Shown here: positions 25,542 through 34,047 of the stretch, piece after piece
Layout: each line of letters opens with the position of its first letter
Position numbering within the stretch: the stretch's first letter is position 1
Assembly (NCBI RefSeq): GCF_019139815.1
Contig: NZ_CP077079.1
Coordinates: 496,001 to 560,000 of the forward strand
Length of the DNA: 64,000 bases
DNA from: Pseudomonas asgharzadehiana
Lineage (GTDB): Bacteria > Pseudomonadota > Gammaproteobacteria > Pseudomonadales > Pseudomonadaceae
Direction: 5' to 3'
Notes under the pieces: generated by a model
Databases searched by the model: none
Told to the model about the DNA's origin: nothing
Seen by the model: only the letters and a program-made list of their open reading frames with translations
Program-made: the position numbers and the translations under genes

Positions 25542-27116
25542 ATGGGAGCCGTTATTACCCTTGCAGGTGAAAGCCTGATCGCGCAAAAACAAGCCGCCAA
25601 CGCGGGTCTGAAAGTCAGTCGATTCATTTTTGCCAACGTGCCCGGGTTGAATCCCGCCGCACCCGTGGACCGCGCCGCGCCCAAGCCTGTCGCGGGGCAA
25701 ATCGTCTACACGCACCAGATCCCGGCCGAGCATGCCGGCTACGTAAACCCCAATCAGGTGGTGTACAGCGCGCAGATCGGCTCTGACGTTGGTGACTGGG
25801 ACTTCAACTGGATCGGACTGGAGACCATCGACGGTGTGCTGTTTGCGGTGGCGTATGTGCCCGTACAGCAAAAGCGCCGCAATATCCCGCCCCAGCAGAT
25901 CGGCAATAACCTGACACGCAACTTCCTGGTGGTGTTCGACGGTGCGCAGTCGTTGACCGGGATCACGATCGACGCCAAGACCTGGCAGCACGATTTCACC
26001 GTACGTCTGGCCGGCATTGATGAGCGCGCCCGTAAAGCCAATCGGGACCTGTACGGGCGCCGTGCGTGTTTGAACACCGGCCTGCAATTGGAGAAGGTGG
26101 GGAATAGCTATCAACTCAAGCCTGGCGTTGCCTACGTTGAGGGGCTACGCGTAGAACTTACGGCACCAATGCCGGTTCCGGCTCCCACCAGTTTCCCCAT
26201 GTACCTCTGGCTCGATGTCAGCTTGCAACGACAGCTGAGCGATGTGGCTGTGACGCTGAAGACGGCCCATATGTTTCCCAGCCGACCGGATTATGTAGAC
26301 GGCAATGGCATCACTCACTACTCCGTTCTCACGGCCGAGTTTCAGGACGCCAATACCCTGATTGATCGTCGCTTTACGGTCGAAACAAGTGGCGCGCTGG
26401 TGATGGACTTCGCCCTGAGAACAGGCGACTACGCGAGCTTGCGCGCCCGTGCGACCACCAAAGACGACGTGGGCTTGGGGAACGTCCCGAACGCCATCAG
26501 TGATGACCAGGACTCCAACAGCAGTGTGATCCTGGCCACGACCAAAGCAGTGAAGGCCGCGACCGCGCTGATCTGGACGGGCATCGCCAACATCGTGTCA
26601 GGCGCTACCGTAGTCGGAAAGTCTGCTAAGTGGGCAATCGCCCGCAAGATCACACTGGGCGGCGCTATGACGGGCAACGTCACGCTTGATGGCTCTGCCG
26701 ATGTCACGCTGACGGTCGCAGCAATTCAAGCCACTGAAGCTGTCGCCGGTGGTGCAAAAGTTGCGACTCAGACCCAAACCAATGAGGGCGCTGACGATAC
26801 GGCCTATATCACCCCGAAGAAGTTGCGCTGGGGCTTTGCCATCAGCTTGGCCGTCAATGGCTACATTGCCTTCCCAAGTTGGTTGGGTGGCTTAGTCATT
26901 CAGTGGGGGAACGCATTCATCAGTGTCAACGGGACGAACTACCTGTTCCCGATTGCTTTCCCGACCGCCGCTTTCGTTCTCAATTTCAGCACTGGTGAAA
27001 ACTCCACCAGTTCGGTCGAGGTGATGAACATTACCCCGGGTTCGCTAACCAGAACGGGCTTTACCGGTAACGCGACCACAGCAGCCAACTATCACTACAT
27101 TGCGATCGGCAACTGA
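25542..27116 (+). CDS. H: Tail fibre protein (gpH-like)
   Basis: 524 residues. The N-terminal part (VITLAGESLIAQKQAANAGL, then IVYTHQIPAEHAGYVNPNQV) is the baseplate-attachment domain of phage tail-collar fibres. The middle has a repeat-poor shaft with DVGLGNVPNAISDD, and the end (FPIAFPTAAFVLNFSTGENS ... YHYIAIGN) looks like a gp53-type receptor-binding domain. It decides host range. Clear site AGGAG before the ATG. Confidence 0.88.
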   Translation: MGAVITLAGESLIAQKQAANAGLKVSRFIFANVPGLNPAAPVDRAAPKPVAGQIVYTHQIPAEHAGYVNPNQVVYSAQIGSDVGDWDFNWIGLETIDGVLFAVAYVPVQQKRRNIPPQQIGNNLTRNFLVVFDGAQSLTGITIDAKTWQHDFTVRLAGIDERARKANRDLYGRRACLNTGLQLEKVGNSYQLKPGVAYVEGLRVELTAPMPVPAPTSFPMYLWLDVSLQRQLSDVAVTLKTAHMFPSRPDYVDGNGITHYSVLTAEFQDANTLIDRRFTVETSGALVMDFALRTGDYASLRARATTKDDVGLGNVPNAISDDQDSNSSVILATTKAVKAATALIWTGIANIVSGATVVGKSAKWAIARKITLGGAMTGNVTLDGSADVTLTVAAIQATEAVAGGAKVATQTQTNEGADDTAYITPKKLRWGFAISLAVNGYIAFPSWLGGLVIQWGNAFISVNGTNYLFPIAFPTAAFVLNFSTGENSTSSVEVMNITPGSLTRTGFTGNATTAANYHYIAIGN

Positions 27117-27127
27117 GGACACGGTAC

Positions 27128-27703
27128 ATGAACAGCTATTTTTACAGTCCTTCGCTTCACACTTTTCTGATAGCGGGACTCCATAAGAACCGTCCCGCTG
27201 ACTGCGTTCCGCTCAGTGATGCTGAGCATACGGCGCTGATGATGCACCAGTCCCAGGGATTCGAAATTACGTTCGATCGCGAGCTGATGAAGCCTGTTGC
27301 TCGCGAATTAGCGCCGCCCACGGAAACTGAACGTTTGACGGCGATGCACTTGGAGAAAACAGCCCAGGTCAATTTGGCGTGCGAAGCGGCAATCACGGGT
27401 GGTTTTTGGTCGTCAGCCCTGGGTGAGCCGTTCCAATACGCCAGTCAGTTAGACGATCAGTTGAACCTCACCGGTGTGATTCAGACCGGCATGGACAGCC
27501 TCTATGCCTGCCGTGATCAATTGGGTACCAAGCTGTTCCGTTCGCACACGGCGGAGCAATTGCGCCATGTAGGCAGCGATTTCAGCAGTTTCAAGCAGCA
27601 GCTGCTGCAGAAGGCAAACGGACTCAAGCAAGCACTCGACCGGGCGCTGGCGGATAGCGATCTGGCCAGCCTGCAGTTGGTTTCCTGGGAGGACGCGCAG
27701 TGA
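27128..27703 (+). CDS. Tail fibre assembly protein, DUF4376-like
   Basis: 191 residues. The N-terminus (YFYSPSLHTFLIAGLHKNRP, PLSDAEHTALMMHQSQGFEI) resembles fibre chaperones. The C-terminus (CEAAITGGFWSSALGEPFQY, QLDDQLNLTG) fits DUF4376. It should fold or attach the upstream fibre. It overlaps the next gene by 4 bases. Confidence 0.8.
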   Translation: MNSYFYSPSLHTFLIAGLHKNRPADCVPLSDAEHTALMMHQSQGFEITFDRELMKPVARELAPPTETERLTAMHLEKTAQVNLACEAAITGGFWSSALGEPFQYASQLDDQLNLTGVIQTGMDSLYACRDQLGTKLFRSHTAEQLRHVGSDFSSFKQQLLQKANGLKQALDRALADSDLASLQLVSWEDAQ

Positions 27704-28626
27704 CGTCCTGGGCGCCAGTGACCATGCGCTGGCCAGAGCAGTCCACGCAGTGGATGGGGCAACTGTCAGCAGCCCAGGACCTGGCCAGCGGCGAGCTGGC
27801 CAACACTGCGAAACGCCTGGCGGGTTTGGACGGCATGACAAGCACTAACCCGGGGCCTGTAGGCGATGCGGCCCAGGGCGCGATCGAGGCCGGCCGCGCA
27901 GCATTGGCCGGACAGATGGGCGAAGCGCCGGCGTGCCTGGCCGTGACGCCGTTTCAAAGCGGGATAGGGCAGGGTCGAGGCCACCAGCGGTTCCTGTCTG
28001 CACCGAACTTGCTGCAGCAGCTGGCCGCCAAACTGGTCGATGCCAGCGACAGCGGCCGGCCGGGTGGACCTCAATACGCGCTGTCGCTGATGTTCCTGGG
28101 CACGCGCCTGGATCAATTCGCCGAAACCCTGGCTCGTTTCAATGCGCTGCTGCCAATCCCTGACCTGGTACGCGCCGAACGCCGAGCACGCAACTTGTCG
28201 CGGCTGGAGACTGAAAAGTGGGAGATTCCCAGCGCTGGGCCTTTACCGCGTTGGTCTGCGCTGCCTCTGGAGCGCTGCACGCTGGTCAAAGCGGCCAAGC
28301 AATCCATGGCCGGCCAGATCGCCGTCCTGGAGAGCTACGCGGCCGACAGCTCGCCCATGGGCGACTTGGCCGCACTGGCTCGCCGTAAAGCTGTCCAGCA
28401 GCGGGACCGCGACAAACAGCTGAACGATTTGAAAGCGCTGCTGGCCGGTGGCAACGCCGATCACAGCATGCGTGCGCGGATCCTTGGCCCAGGCGACAAC
28501 AACGAGTTACGCCGCGCCTTGCTGCAGGGCGATGCACCAGGTCACGAATGGGTGCTATGCGCCGGCGTGCTTCTGGTGGGTTCGCTGGATGGTTTGAGCT
28601 TTGTTCGGGAGCTGGTTGGCCTATGA
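27700..28626 (+). CDS. Unknown tail-module protein
   Basis: 308 residues from a GTG start overlapping the previous stop (GTGA). It is helical, rich in Ala, Leu and Gly, with no domain I can name. Visible segments include PFQSGIGQGRGHQRFLSAPN and PIPDLVRAERRARNLSRLET. Overlaps on both sides place it in the tail operon between the fibre chaperone and baseplate genes. A baseplate or assembly role is inferred from context only. Confidence 0.7.
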   Translation: MTSWAPVTMRWPEQSTQWMGQLSAAQDLASGELANTAKRLAGLDGMTSTNPGPVGDAAQGAIEAGRAALAGQMGEAPACLAVTPFQSGIGQGRGHQRFLSAPNLLQQLAAKLVDASDSGRPGGPQYALSLMFLGTRLDQFAETLARFNALLPIPDLVRAERRARNLSRLETEKWEIPSAGPLPRWSALPLERCTLVKAAKQSMAGQIAVLESYAADSSPMGDLAALARRKAVQQRDRDKQLNDLKALLAGGNADHSMRARILGPGDNNELRRALLQGDAPGHEWVLCAGVLLVGSLDGLSFVRELVGL

Positions 28627-29165
28627 CGCTATTACTCGACGGCCAACAGATCCTGGGCAAACGTCTGAAAATAACGGCCAATCTGCGTATCGAGAGCGAC
28701 GATCTGTCGGGGCAGACCAGCAACAGCCAGACCGCGCACAAAGGCTTTAAGCCCAAAACCCTGACGGTCGCCCTGATGATTCCGTTTGTTGACCAGGTGC
28801 AGCTGCGCAACCTCATGCGCTTGGCCGAGGCCACGTCCGGCGGTGGCCAGCTCAAGATGTACCGCATCGTCAACGACACCGCCGCCGCGTTCGGCATTCG
28901 TGAAGTGCAGTTCTCTGATGGCGTGAGCGCCCGGGAAGACGACTCGCTGAACGCCTGGCTGGTGCAGTTCACCCTGTCAGAGAAACTGTCCAATCCTGAG
29001 CGGGTGGAGAACCGCCGCGCCGGCAACGGCGTCACGTCGCAATCCGGCCCGGGCTCGGCGGTCGACGGCGCGGCTGGTGGTAACGGCACCGGCGCGCCTG
29101 GGGAACTGAGCGGCTTTGAACGGACCCTGAAAAAGGTTGACGACTGGCTGGGCCCCACCCCATGA
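28623..29165 (+). CDS. Baseplate complex protein
   Basis: 180 residues starting MTLLLDGQQILGKRLKITAN. The core (TLTVALMIPFVDQVQLRNLM) and the Gly/Ser-rich linker before a final helix resemble small baseplate proteins that precede the hub gene in HP1-like phages. It overlaps genes on both sides. Exact role not known to me. Confidence 0.72.
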   Translation: MTLLLDGQQILGKRLKITANLRIESDDLSGQTSNSQTAHKGFKPKTLTVALMIPFVDQVQLRNLMRLAEATSGGGQLKMYRIVNDTAAAFGIREVQFSDGVSAREDDSLNAWLVQFTLSEKLSNPERVENRRAGNGVTSQSGPGSAVDGAAGGNGTGAPGELSGFERTLKKVDDWLGPTP

Positions 29166-29866
29166 AGCTGCATAAGGTACTGACGATTGGCGGCACGCCT
29201 TATCCGCTGATCAAGGACGAAGTCCGGCTGGAGATCAAAAGCCCCGGCCGGGCGACTTTCACCATCCAGGCCGGCGCGCCGGTCAAAGGCCTGGTGACGC
29301 TCGATGTCGGCTACAACGACAGCCCGCTGCAGCGCCACTTCATTGGCTTTGTTGAGCACTCGACCCCGGTCAACAGCGTGCAGCAGATCCTGGTCTGTCG
29401 CGAACTGGCGGCGATCCTGTCGCAGCCTATGCCGTTGAACCTACGCCACGTCGACCTGGAGGGCGTGCTGGCCGAGGTCAGCGACAAGACCGGCCTGCGC
29501 TTTCGCGTGCCGGACAAGGCCTATGCCAAGGTCAAAGCCCCGTTTTTCTACAGCCTGGCTGCTGGCTACCTAGCTATGGATAGCCTGGCCAGCGTATTCA
29601 GCATCCCCGACTTTATCTGGCAACAGCAGGGCGACGGCGAAGTGTTCGTGGGCAGTTGGGCCGACAGTTTCTTCGGGATCCGACCGCCGCTGCAGCTGCC
29701 GGTCGAACTGTTCGACGGCTATCAGGGCAATCAGAGCGCAATGATCGCGGCCCTTCCGGGACTACGACCAGGTGCAACCATCAACCAGGGCGAGAGGATC
29801 ACCAGCGTGACCCTTGCCGGCAACCAAATGGCGATCAAATGGACGACGCAATCCGTCGCAGCGTAG
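29162..29866 (+). CDS. Baseplate hub/late control-type protein (gpD-like)
   Basis: 234 residues. The N-terminal half is a beta-barrel-like domain (VLTIGGTPYPLIKDEVRLEI) and the middle (LEGVLAEVSDKTGLRFRVPD) resembles gpD/gp27-type hubs. It forms the hub below the tube and carries the spike encoded next. The spike start lies 28 bp inside its end. Confidence 0.78.
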   Translation: MKLHKVLTIGGTPYPLIKDEVRLEIKSPGRATFTIQAGAPVKGLVTLDVGYNDSPLQRHFIGFVEHSTPVNSVQQILVCRELAAILSQPMPLNLRHVDLEGVLAEVSDKTGLRFRVPDKAYAKVKAPFFYSLAAGYLAMDSLASVFSIPDFIWQQQGDGEVFVGSWADSFFGIRPPLQLPVELFDGYQGNQSAMIAALPGLRPGATINQGERITSVTLAGNQMAIKWTTQSVAA

Positions 29867-30813
29867 AGCGGCAATTTCCCGAACTCACCGGCGGCTACCA
29901 CCTGCCACGCTTTGGCCGCGTGGTGGCCGTGCCCGATGCACCGGCCGCACCTGGTCTGTGCGACGACTTCCGGCCGCGCTTTGGCGTCGACGTTGAAGTG
30001 CTGCTGCCTGACGGTGAGCCAGATCCCGCGCTGCCGATCCTGACCGGCCTGCCGCTGCCGGCGCCGATGGGCGGGCAAGAGGCGGGTATGTTTGGTTTTC
30101 CGGAAGAGGGCACCACCGTGGTGGTCAGCTTTGCCTACGGCCTGCCGCATAAGCCCTTTATCACGCAGATCCTGCCGCATGGCCTGAGCCTGCCCAGGGT
30201 GCCGAAGGGCGACCAGGTGTGGCAGCACAGCGAAGCCTGCCAGCAGCGCGTCGACGCCGATGGTAACTGGCTGCGTCAAACGGACGGCAAGATCCAGGAC
30301 AAGGCGATCGAGCGCGAAGTGGAGGCGATGCAGAACACCGAGAGCTTCCAGAGCCACACCAGGACGGTGGACGACCATTCAACAGAGTCTGTGGGTGGTA
30401 TCAAGAAGATCGAGGCGCTGGGCGCGCTCAAGTTGTTGTCTGGTGGATCTGCGAGCCTGGCGGCGGTGGATGATTTACACCAAGCGACCGGGCGAGATCT
30501 GAACCTGGTGGTAGGACAGAAGCACAACGCCACAATCGGCGGCGACATGGAGGAAAAGATTCAGGGTTTACGCAAGAGCGTGGCAGCGGTCAGTCAGCGC
30601 CTAGTCTCGCCGATGAACCATATTGGATCGGAGTCGGTGAACATCTTCCAAGTGCTGTGCACCACGCTGGATCTGATCGAGCAGATGGCCACGCAGATCG
30701 CAAGCCATGTTCATCCAGGGCTGAATACGCCGCCAACGGCAGCTGCTGCTTTCTCTGCAGATGCTGTGGCCGCTAAAGCCCTATCCACATCATTGAAATC
30801 AGTGACACTATAA
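29839..30813 (+). CDS. Baseplate spike (gpV-like)
   Basis: 324 residues from the ATG at 29839, in another frame overlapping the hub gene. An OB-fold-type N-terminus (RFGRVVAVPDAPAAPGLCDD, GQEAGMFGFPEEGTTVVVSF) leads to a spike with short beta-repeats (IEALGALKLLSGGSASLAAV) and a helical end. It pierces the host membrane. It is the last gene of the rightward late operon. Confidence 0.85.
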   Translation: MDDAIRRSVERQFPELTGGYHLPRFGRVVAVPDAPAAPGLCDDFRPRFGVDVEVLLPDGEPDPALPILTGLPLPAPMGGQEAGMFGFPEEGTTVVVSFAYGLPHKPFITQILPHGLSLPRVPKGDQVWQHSEACQQRVDADGNWLRQTDGKIQDKAIEREVEAMQNTESFQSHTRTVDDHSTESVGGIKKIEALGALKLLSGGSASLAAVDDLHQATGRDLNLVVGQKHNATIGGDMEEKIQGLRKSVAAVSQRLVSPMNHIGSESVNIFQVLCTTLDLIEQMATQIASHVHPGLNTPPTAAAAFSADAVAAKALSTSLKSVTL

Positions 30814-30820
30814 AATGCTT

Positions 30821-30840
30821 AGGGCGCCGGAAGGCGCCCT
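30821..30840. terminator. Hairpin between convergent spike and hicB genes
   Basis: A perfect 8-bp stem (AGGGCGCC/GGCGCCCT) with GGAA loop, 8 bp past the spike stop. It is AU-rich on both sides rather than having a pure U-run, and may terminate both the late operon and hicAB. Confidence 0.7.
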
Positions 30841-30891
30841 ATATATACACTCACACTTCCCTAATGCGTTTGTTATGTCCGATCATCCTGA

Positions 30892-31332
30892 TCAGCTAGC
30901 AACTCTTCTAGATTTGACATCTTCTTCCAAGTATTTAGCAAGTTCATGCAGCGCTGCTGTTGCTAGAAATCCAGATCGTGAAGCGTAAGAATTACCCTCC
31001 TTTACTCGATCATCGATTTTTTTTAGTAGCCCTTCAGGTAGAGATGCATTAAATCTCACTGCTTTTCCATAGTACGGGGTTGTATCAAACTCTACGAAAG
31101 CCCAGATGCCATCGGCATAGTCTGGATCTTTCCTATGGTGCTCGATGCTTTGTGCTTCTGGCATCGGTTCACCGTCTTCCACTAAACCTTCAAACTGCAT
31201 CGACAGCGCATCAACAACGTTCCGTAGTGCTTCATCAATAGTTTCGCCTGCAGAGAAGCAACCTGGAACATCAGGCACGGTTACTCCGTAATCGGAGCCT
31301 TCATCTTTATGCAAAACAACTACGTATTTCAT
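30892..31332 (-). CDS. hicB: HicB antitoxin
   Basis: 146 residues. The N-terminal HicB fold is clear (YVVVLHKDEGSDYGVTVPDV, PGCFSAGETIDEALRNVVDA). The C-terminus (FNASLPEGLLKKIDDRVKEG, SYASRSGFLATAALHEL) is a ribbon-helix-helix that should bind the operator. It neutralises HicA. It follows hicA in the same transcript, with a 79-bp gap. Confidence 0.92.
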   Translation of the reverse strand: MKYVVVLHKDEGSDYGVTVPDVPGCFSAGETIDEALRNVVDALSMQFEGLVEDGEPMPEAQSIEHHRKDPDYADGIWAFVEFDTTPYYGKAVRFNASLPEGLLKKIDDRVKEGNSYASRSGFLATAALHELAKYLEEDVKSRRVAS

Positions 31333-31411
31333 CTACTTATATCCTCCGAAGTCTTTCGGTGAATTACACCTATAACAGCAACCTAAGGAAGTTCTCTGAG
31401 GGTAAAGCCGG

Positions 31412-31594
31412 TCATAGACCGGCTTGCTTCCAGATGCTTCGAAGGGTCCCCAGTGGAACATCCTTTTGGGGATGTGGAACCGTAACGCGACCCTTCTTGG
31501 TTGGGTGTTTGAACTGCTGGTGGCTACCATCACCACCCTTTACCTTGACCCATCCATCATCTATCAGCCTCTTGATCACTTCGCGACTCTGCAT
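31412..31594 (-). CDS. hicA: HicA toxin (mRNA interferase)
   Basis: 60 residues, full length for HicA. It has the dsRNA-binding-like fold with the catalytic His in KGGDGSHQQFKHP and the ending PHPQKDVPLGTLRSIWKQAG. AAGGAGGG lies 5 nt before the ATG. It cleaves mRNA when not bound by HicB. The module may stabilise the prophage or act against other phages. Confidence 0.92.
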   Translation of the reverse strand: MQSREVIKRLIDDGWVKVKGGDGSHQQFKHPTKKGRVTVPHPQKDVPLGTLRSIWKQAGL

Positions 31595-31622
31595 CAGCCC
31601 TCCTTAATGGTTGCTGTCGTTG

Positions 31623-31638
31623 TGTGTAAGCTTACACA
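31623..31638. promoter_or_regulatory. Palindromic operator of hicAB
   Basis: TGTGTAAGCTTACACA, a perfect 16-bp palindrome, lies 29 bp before hicA. Two related TACACAC copies follow within 40 bp (31654-31670). This is the likely HicB binding site for autoregulation. Confidence 0.65.
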
Positions 31639-32132
31639 AAGCATTCTGCCTTGTACACACCGATACACACGATTTTCACAGGAAGAAGATGTCAGGTCGT
31701 TTTGCTGCGTTCTCAATAGCAGCCAATCAGAAAAATGCAGGGGGGCAAAAAAAACGGCAGAAAAAATCACTTATCCCCCTCCCGCCGACGGGGTTTGTGT
31801 CCTTTTTTTGTGCAAAGTCGGGAGTAGTGCACACGAAGCTGCAGCCCAAGCGCGCCGTGGGGCTCTGTAGGCGATCGGCAATTTCACAGATTGCAAAGTT
31901 TTGAAGAGAAATGCAGTGCGGCTGCACGGCAGTGCTATGGGAGTGCTTCAGCAGCGGACAGCCAAGCCCCCGGCTTCATTGGGCGAAAAAATGAAAAACA
32001 CCGTAATTTGTGGGTTTTCATTCTTGGATGGGCTCTTTTGAAGGCGCCTCGTTGATCGATGGCCGAAACGCCCTTTTGCTCTGGAGCCCCGAATACTGTG
32101 GGCTGCAGCCGATGCGCTCCATTACAGGAGTT
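31639..32132. other. Non-coding stretch with no supported gene
   Basis: About 490 bp between the hicA operator and the gene ending at 32133. It contains A- and G-rich tracts (31737-31780) and short open frames with poor start sites and biased composition. I see no convincing gene, RNA or terminator. Confidence 0.5.
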
Positions 32133-32492
32133 TCACACCGATTCGGAGGCGGCCAAGCGAAGGTGGGGCAGCTCATTCAGCCTCTGCAGGCGCGTGAATT
32201 CATTCTGCACAACAGGGATCAGCAGGCGTTCCAGCGCGTCACGCAGCTTTGTTGCCTGTTCTTCGGTCAACTTTTTAACCGAGCCGGTCACGCTGCTGGC
32301 GCAGAGGACGTTGGCTGGGAGGATGCCCAACGCATCCATGGAACCGTCAATGTAGCCGCCCAGGTATTCCTGCCGTTTGAACAGTACGGAGCTTTCGGGG
32401 GCTTCCTGGTAATCCCAATGAACCTCCCAGGTCGAACTGTTCTTATTAATTTCGATGATGGGTTCCGCTGCTTGGGACGCTGGCTTACGCAT
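32133..32492 (-). CDS. Hypothetical prophage protein
   Basis: 119 residues with AGGAAG 7 nt before the ATG. The N-terminal half has beta-strands (TWEVHWDYQEAPESSVLFKR, then GYIDGSMDALGILP) and the C-terminal half is a helix (KKLTEEQATKLRDALERLLI). I do not recognise the family. It lies alone between the hicAB module and the TGTCAG array and could be a regulator or cargo. Confidence 0.6.
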   Translation of the reverse strand: MRKPASQAAEPIIEINKNSSTWEVHWDYQEAPESSVLFKRQEYLGGYIDGSMDALGILPANVLCASSVTGSVKKLTEEQATKLRDALERLLIPVVQNEFTRLQRLNELPHLRLAASESV

Positions 32493-32568
32493 GCTTGCTT
32501 CCTTTGATCAGTGCGCGGCTGAGCATTCTGGGCAATAGCTTCGAGGCGTCCGCATTAATGTTTATTTA

Positions 32569-32878
32569 GGTTGACCCCCAAATCCCTGTCAGATCATGGA
32601 TATCTGTCAGGGAGTGCCCTGCAGGCCCCGTGTTTACTGGGGTTCAGCTCTGACAGCGGGGTTGGATGTTTGTGTCAGTTTCTCCCTAAAAAATAAAAAA
32701 CCCTTTTAAATCAATAGCTTGAAAACAACAAATCTGACACTGCTGTTTTGTCAGGTTTTGACAGGTCTCTGACAGCTTTCTGACAGTGACACAAAACGCT
32801 GAAAAGCCTGAAATACAAGGGTTATAGAGTAGATGAATATAAATCTGACAAATCTGACAGGCTTTTAAGGGGTCAACC
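32569..32878. repeat. TGTCAG/CTGACA array with AT-rich core, candidate phage replication origin
   Basis: Ten exact copies of the hexamer in either orientation lie in 273 bp: TGTCAG at 32587, 32605, 32673, 32749; CTGACA at 32650, 32734, 32769, 32780, 32845, 32854. Two near copies are at 32758 and 32785. Chance would give about 0.1. An A/T-rich stretch (about 32681-32735) lies among them, and the array is bounded by GGTTGACCCC (32569-32578) and its exact inverse GGGGTCAACC (32869-32878). Iterons plus an AT-rich region are the layout of P4-type origins, and the phage has a P4-alpha-like primase-helicase. No gene is supported in 32493-33037. Confidence 0.7.
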
Positions 32879-33037
32879 CAAATTTCTTTTTTCGCTTCGC
32901 ATAAGGGGGCCTCGTAATACGCGTACACACCGCAAAGGCTTTAACAATGGGCCTTCACACCGTGAAACACGTATCTGCTCTAAGGCCAATGTCACTGAAG
33001 CTGTCAAAAGCGCCCCCGTCATCCCCTAGGAAGATGC

Positions 33038-33487
33038 TCAATAAAACGGAAGCCCATGCGGCTTGTTACCAGAGTTACCTTGAAAAACCGGCATGGGCGG
33101 GGGTAGGCCTCTCACCGCACCAATTCTTACAAGTACAGGGTTAAGCGCGCGGTTTTGGAATATTGTGTGATCCTTGCCCCAGTGCAAGTTGATAATTCGA
33201 GGTTGGATCACTGAGCCTGCAGCTGCCTGGCCTGGCAGAATTGTTGTGACACCGGATGCTGTGTACACAAAAATCCAATCTCCCGGATTTACGAAACCTG
33301 GGCCGAACCACAACATATGATCCTTAACTGGTGCCGCATTACCGTCGGCGGTAGGCATGGTCAGCATCATGCAGTACTCACCAATTTCACAGAATTTATG
33401 CACATAGATTGCTATGCGCTCCTGATTGGGAATTCCGTGGCGTTGGACCTCAGCTATTTGAAGGGCGTCGATGATTCCCATGCTCAT
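33038..33487 (-). CDS. Unknown cargo protein, second gene of a two-gene module
   Basis: 149 residues, mainly beta-strand (DWIFVYTASGVTTILPGQAA, PRIINLHWGKDHTIFQNRAL), with no signal peptide or membrane helix. GAGG lies 9-10 nt before the ATG, which overlaps the stop of the membrane-protein gene by ATGA, so both are made together. No domain recognised. Its place beside attR is typical of phage cargo such as exclusion or defence genes; that function is inference. Confidence 0.68.
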   Translation of the reverse strand: MSMGIIDALQIAEVQRHGIPNQERIAIYVHKFCEIGEYCMMLTMPTADGNAAPVKDHMLWFGPGFVNPGDWIFVYTASGVTTILPGQAAAGSVIQPRIINLHWGKDHTIFQNRALNPVLVRIGAVRGLPPPMPVFQGNSGNKPHGLPFY

Positions 33488-33993
33488 GACTTCTTACCTC
33501 GCTTCAGGTTCGTCGAAAGCAGAGCTAGGCCGAACAGGCCGAGCAAAATCGAAACGTTCGTATAGTTTGACTTGTAGAATTCAATAGCGAAGCCCACAGC
33601 GGCAGTACCGACGAATGTGCAGATTTTCTGCATCGTTCCCAGTATCCCGGCAGCCTCCAGCCGCTCCTCAAGTCTTGCGTGTTTTTCCTTCAAATCACTT
33701 AATTCGGCGTTCTTGCTATCAAGTCTTGATTGAATGGCTTCAACAGAAGTTCGCGCTTGAACCTTTTCAAAACTGGCATCGCTGATTACCGCAGACATCA
33801 CGGGTGCTATCTGCGGGCCGCCAAAGAACTCGGGGCTATCGGCAATAACCATCATCAAAGCTCGAGGTAGCTGGTCCGCTACAAGCGGCGGAGGTGTAGG
33901 CATGACATTGCCGGCCGATCCTGGTTGCTGATTTCCAAAAGCGCCGTTGTCATTTTCTGCAGGGGGGGGGCTACCGACTATCAACACCATCAT
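33484..33993 (-). CDS. Unknown membrane protein with coiled coil, first gene of a two-gene module
   Basis: 169 residues. A proline-rich N-terminus (residues 8-45) is followed by a coiled coil (about 76-115) and two membrane helices (about 122-140 and 147-162), ending in KRGKKS. AGGGAA lies just before the ATG. Codons 8-11 contain nine consecutive C on the coding strand (G9 at 33962-33970), where slippage would switch the gene off. Family not recognised. A membrane protein plus a soluble partner beside an att site recalls small abortive-infection modules, but nothing in the sequence proves it. Confidence 0.68.
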   Translation of the reverse strand: MMVLIVGSPPPAENDNGAFGNQQPGSAGNVMPTPPPLVADQLPRALMMVIADSPEFFGGPQIAPVMSAVISDASFEKVQARTSVEAIQSRLDSKNAELSDLKEKHARLEERLEAAGILGTMQKICTFVGTAAVGFAIEFYKSNYTNVSILLGLFGLALLSTNLKRGKKS

Positions 33994-34047
33994 CGTTCCC
34001 TGAAATGGTTGACTTGGGGAGGGCCGCGAGTTGCGCTATAGGCAGCC

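Noticed and set aside
31611..31927. Short open frames on both strands after hicA
   Set aside because: Poor ribosome sites, homopolymer-driven composition, and mutually overlapping; no family resemblance.
32569..32878. CRISPR array
   Set aside because: The repeated unit is only 6 bp, in both orientations, with irregular spacing and no cas genes.
32686..32928. 80-codon open frame within the TGTCAG array
   Set aside because: It reads through the repeat array and AT-rich core with no ribosome site; the repeat structure explains the sequence better.
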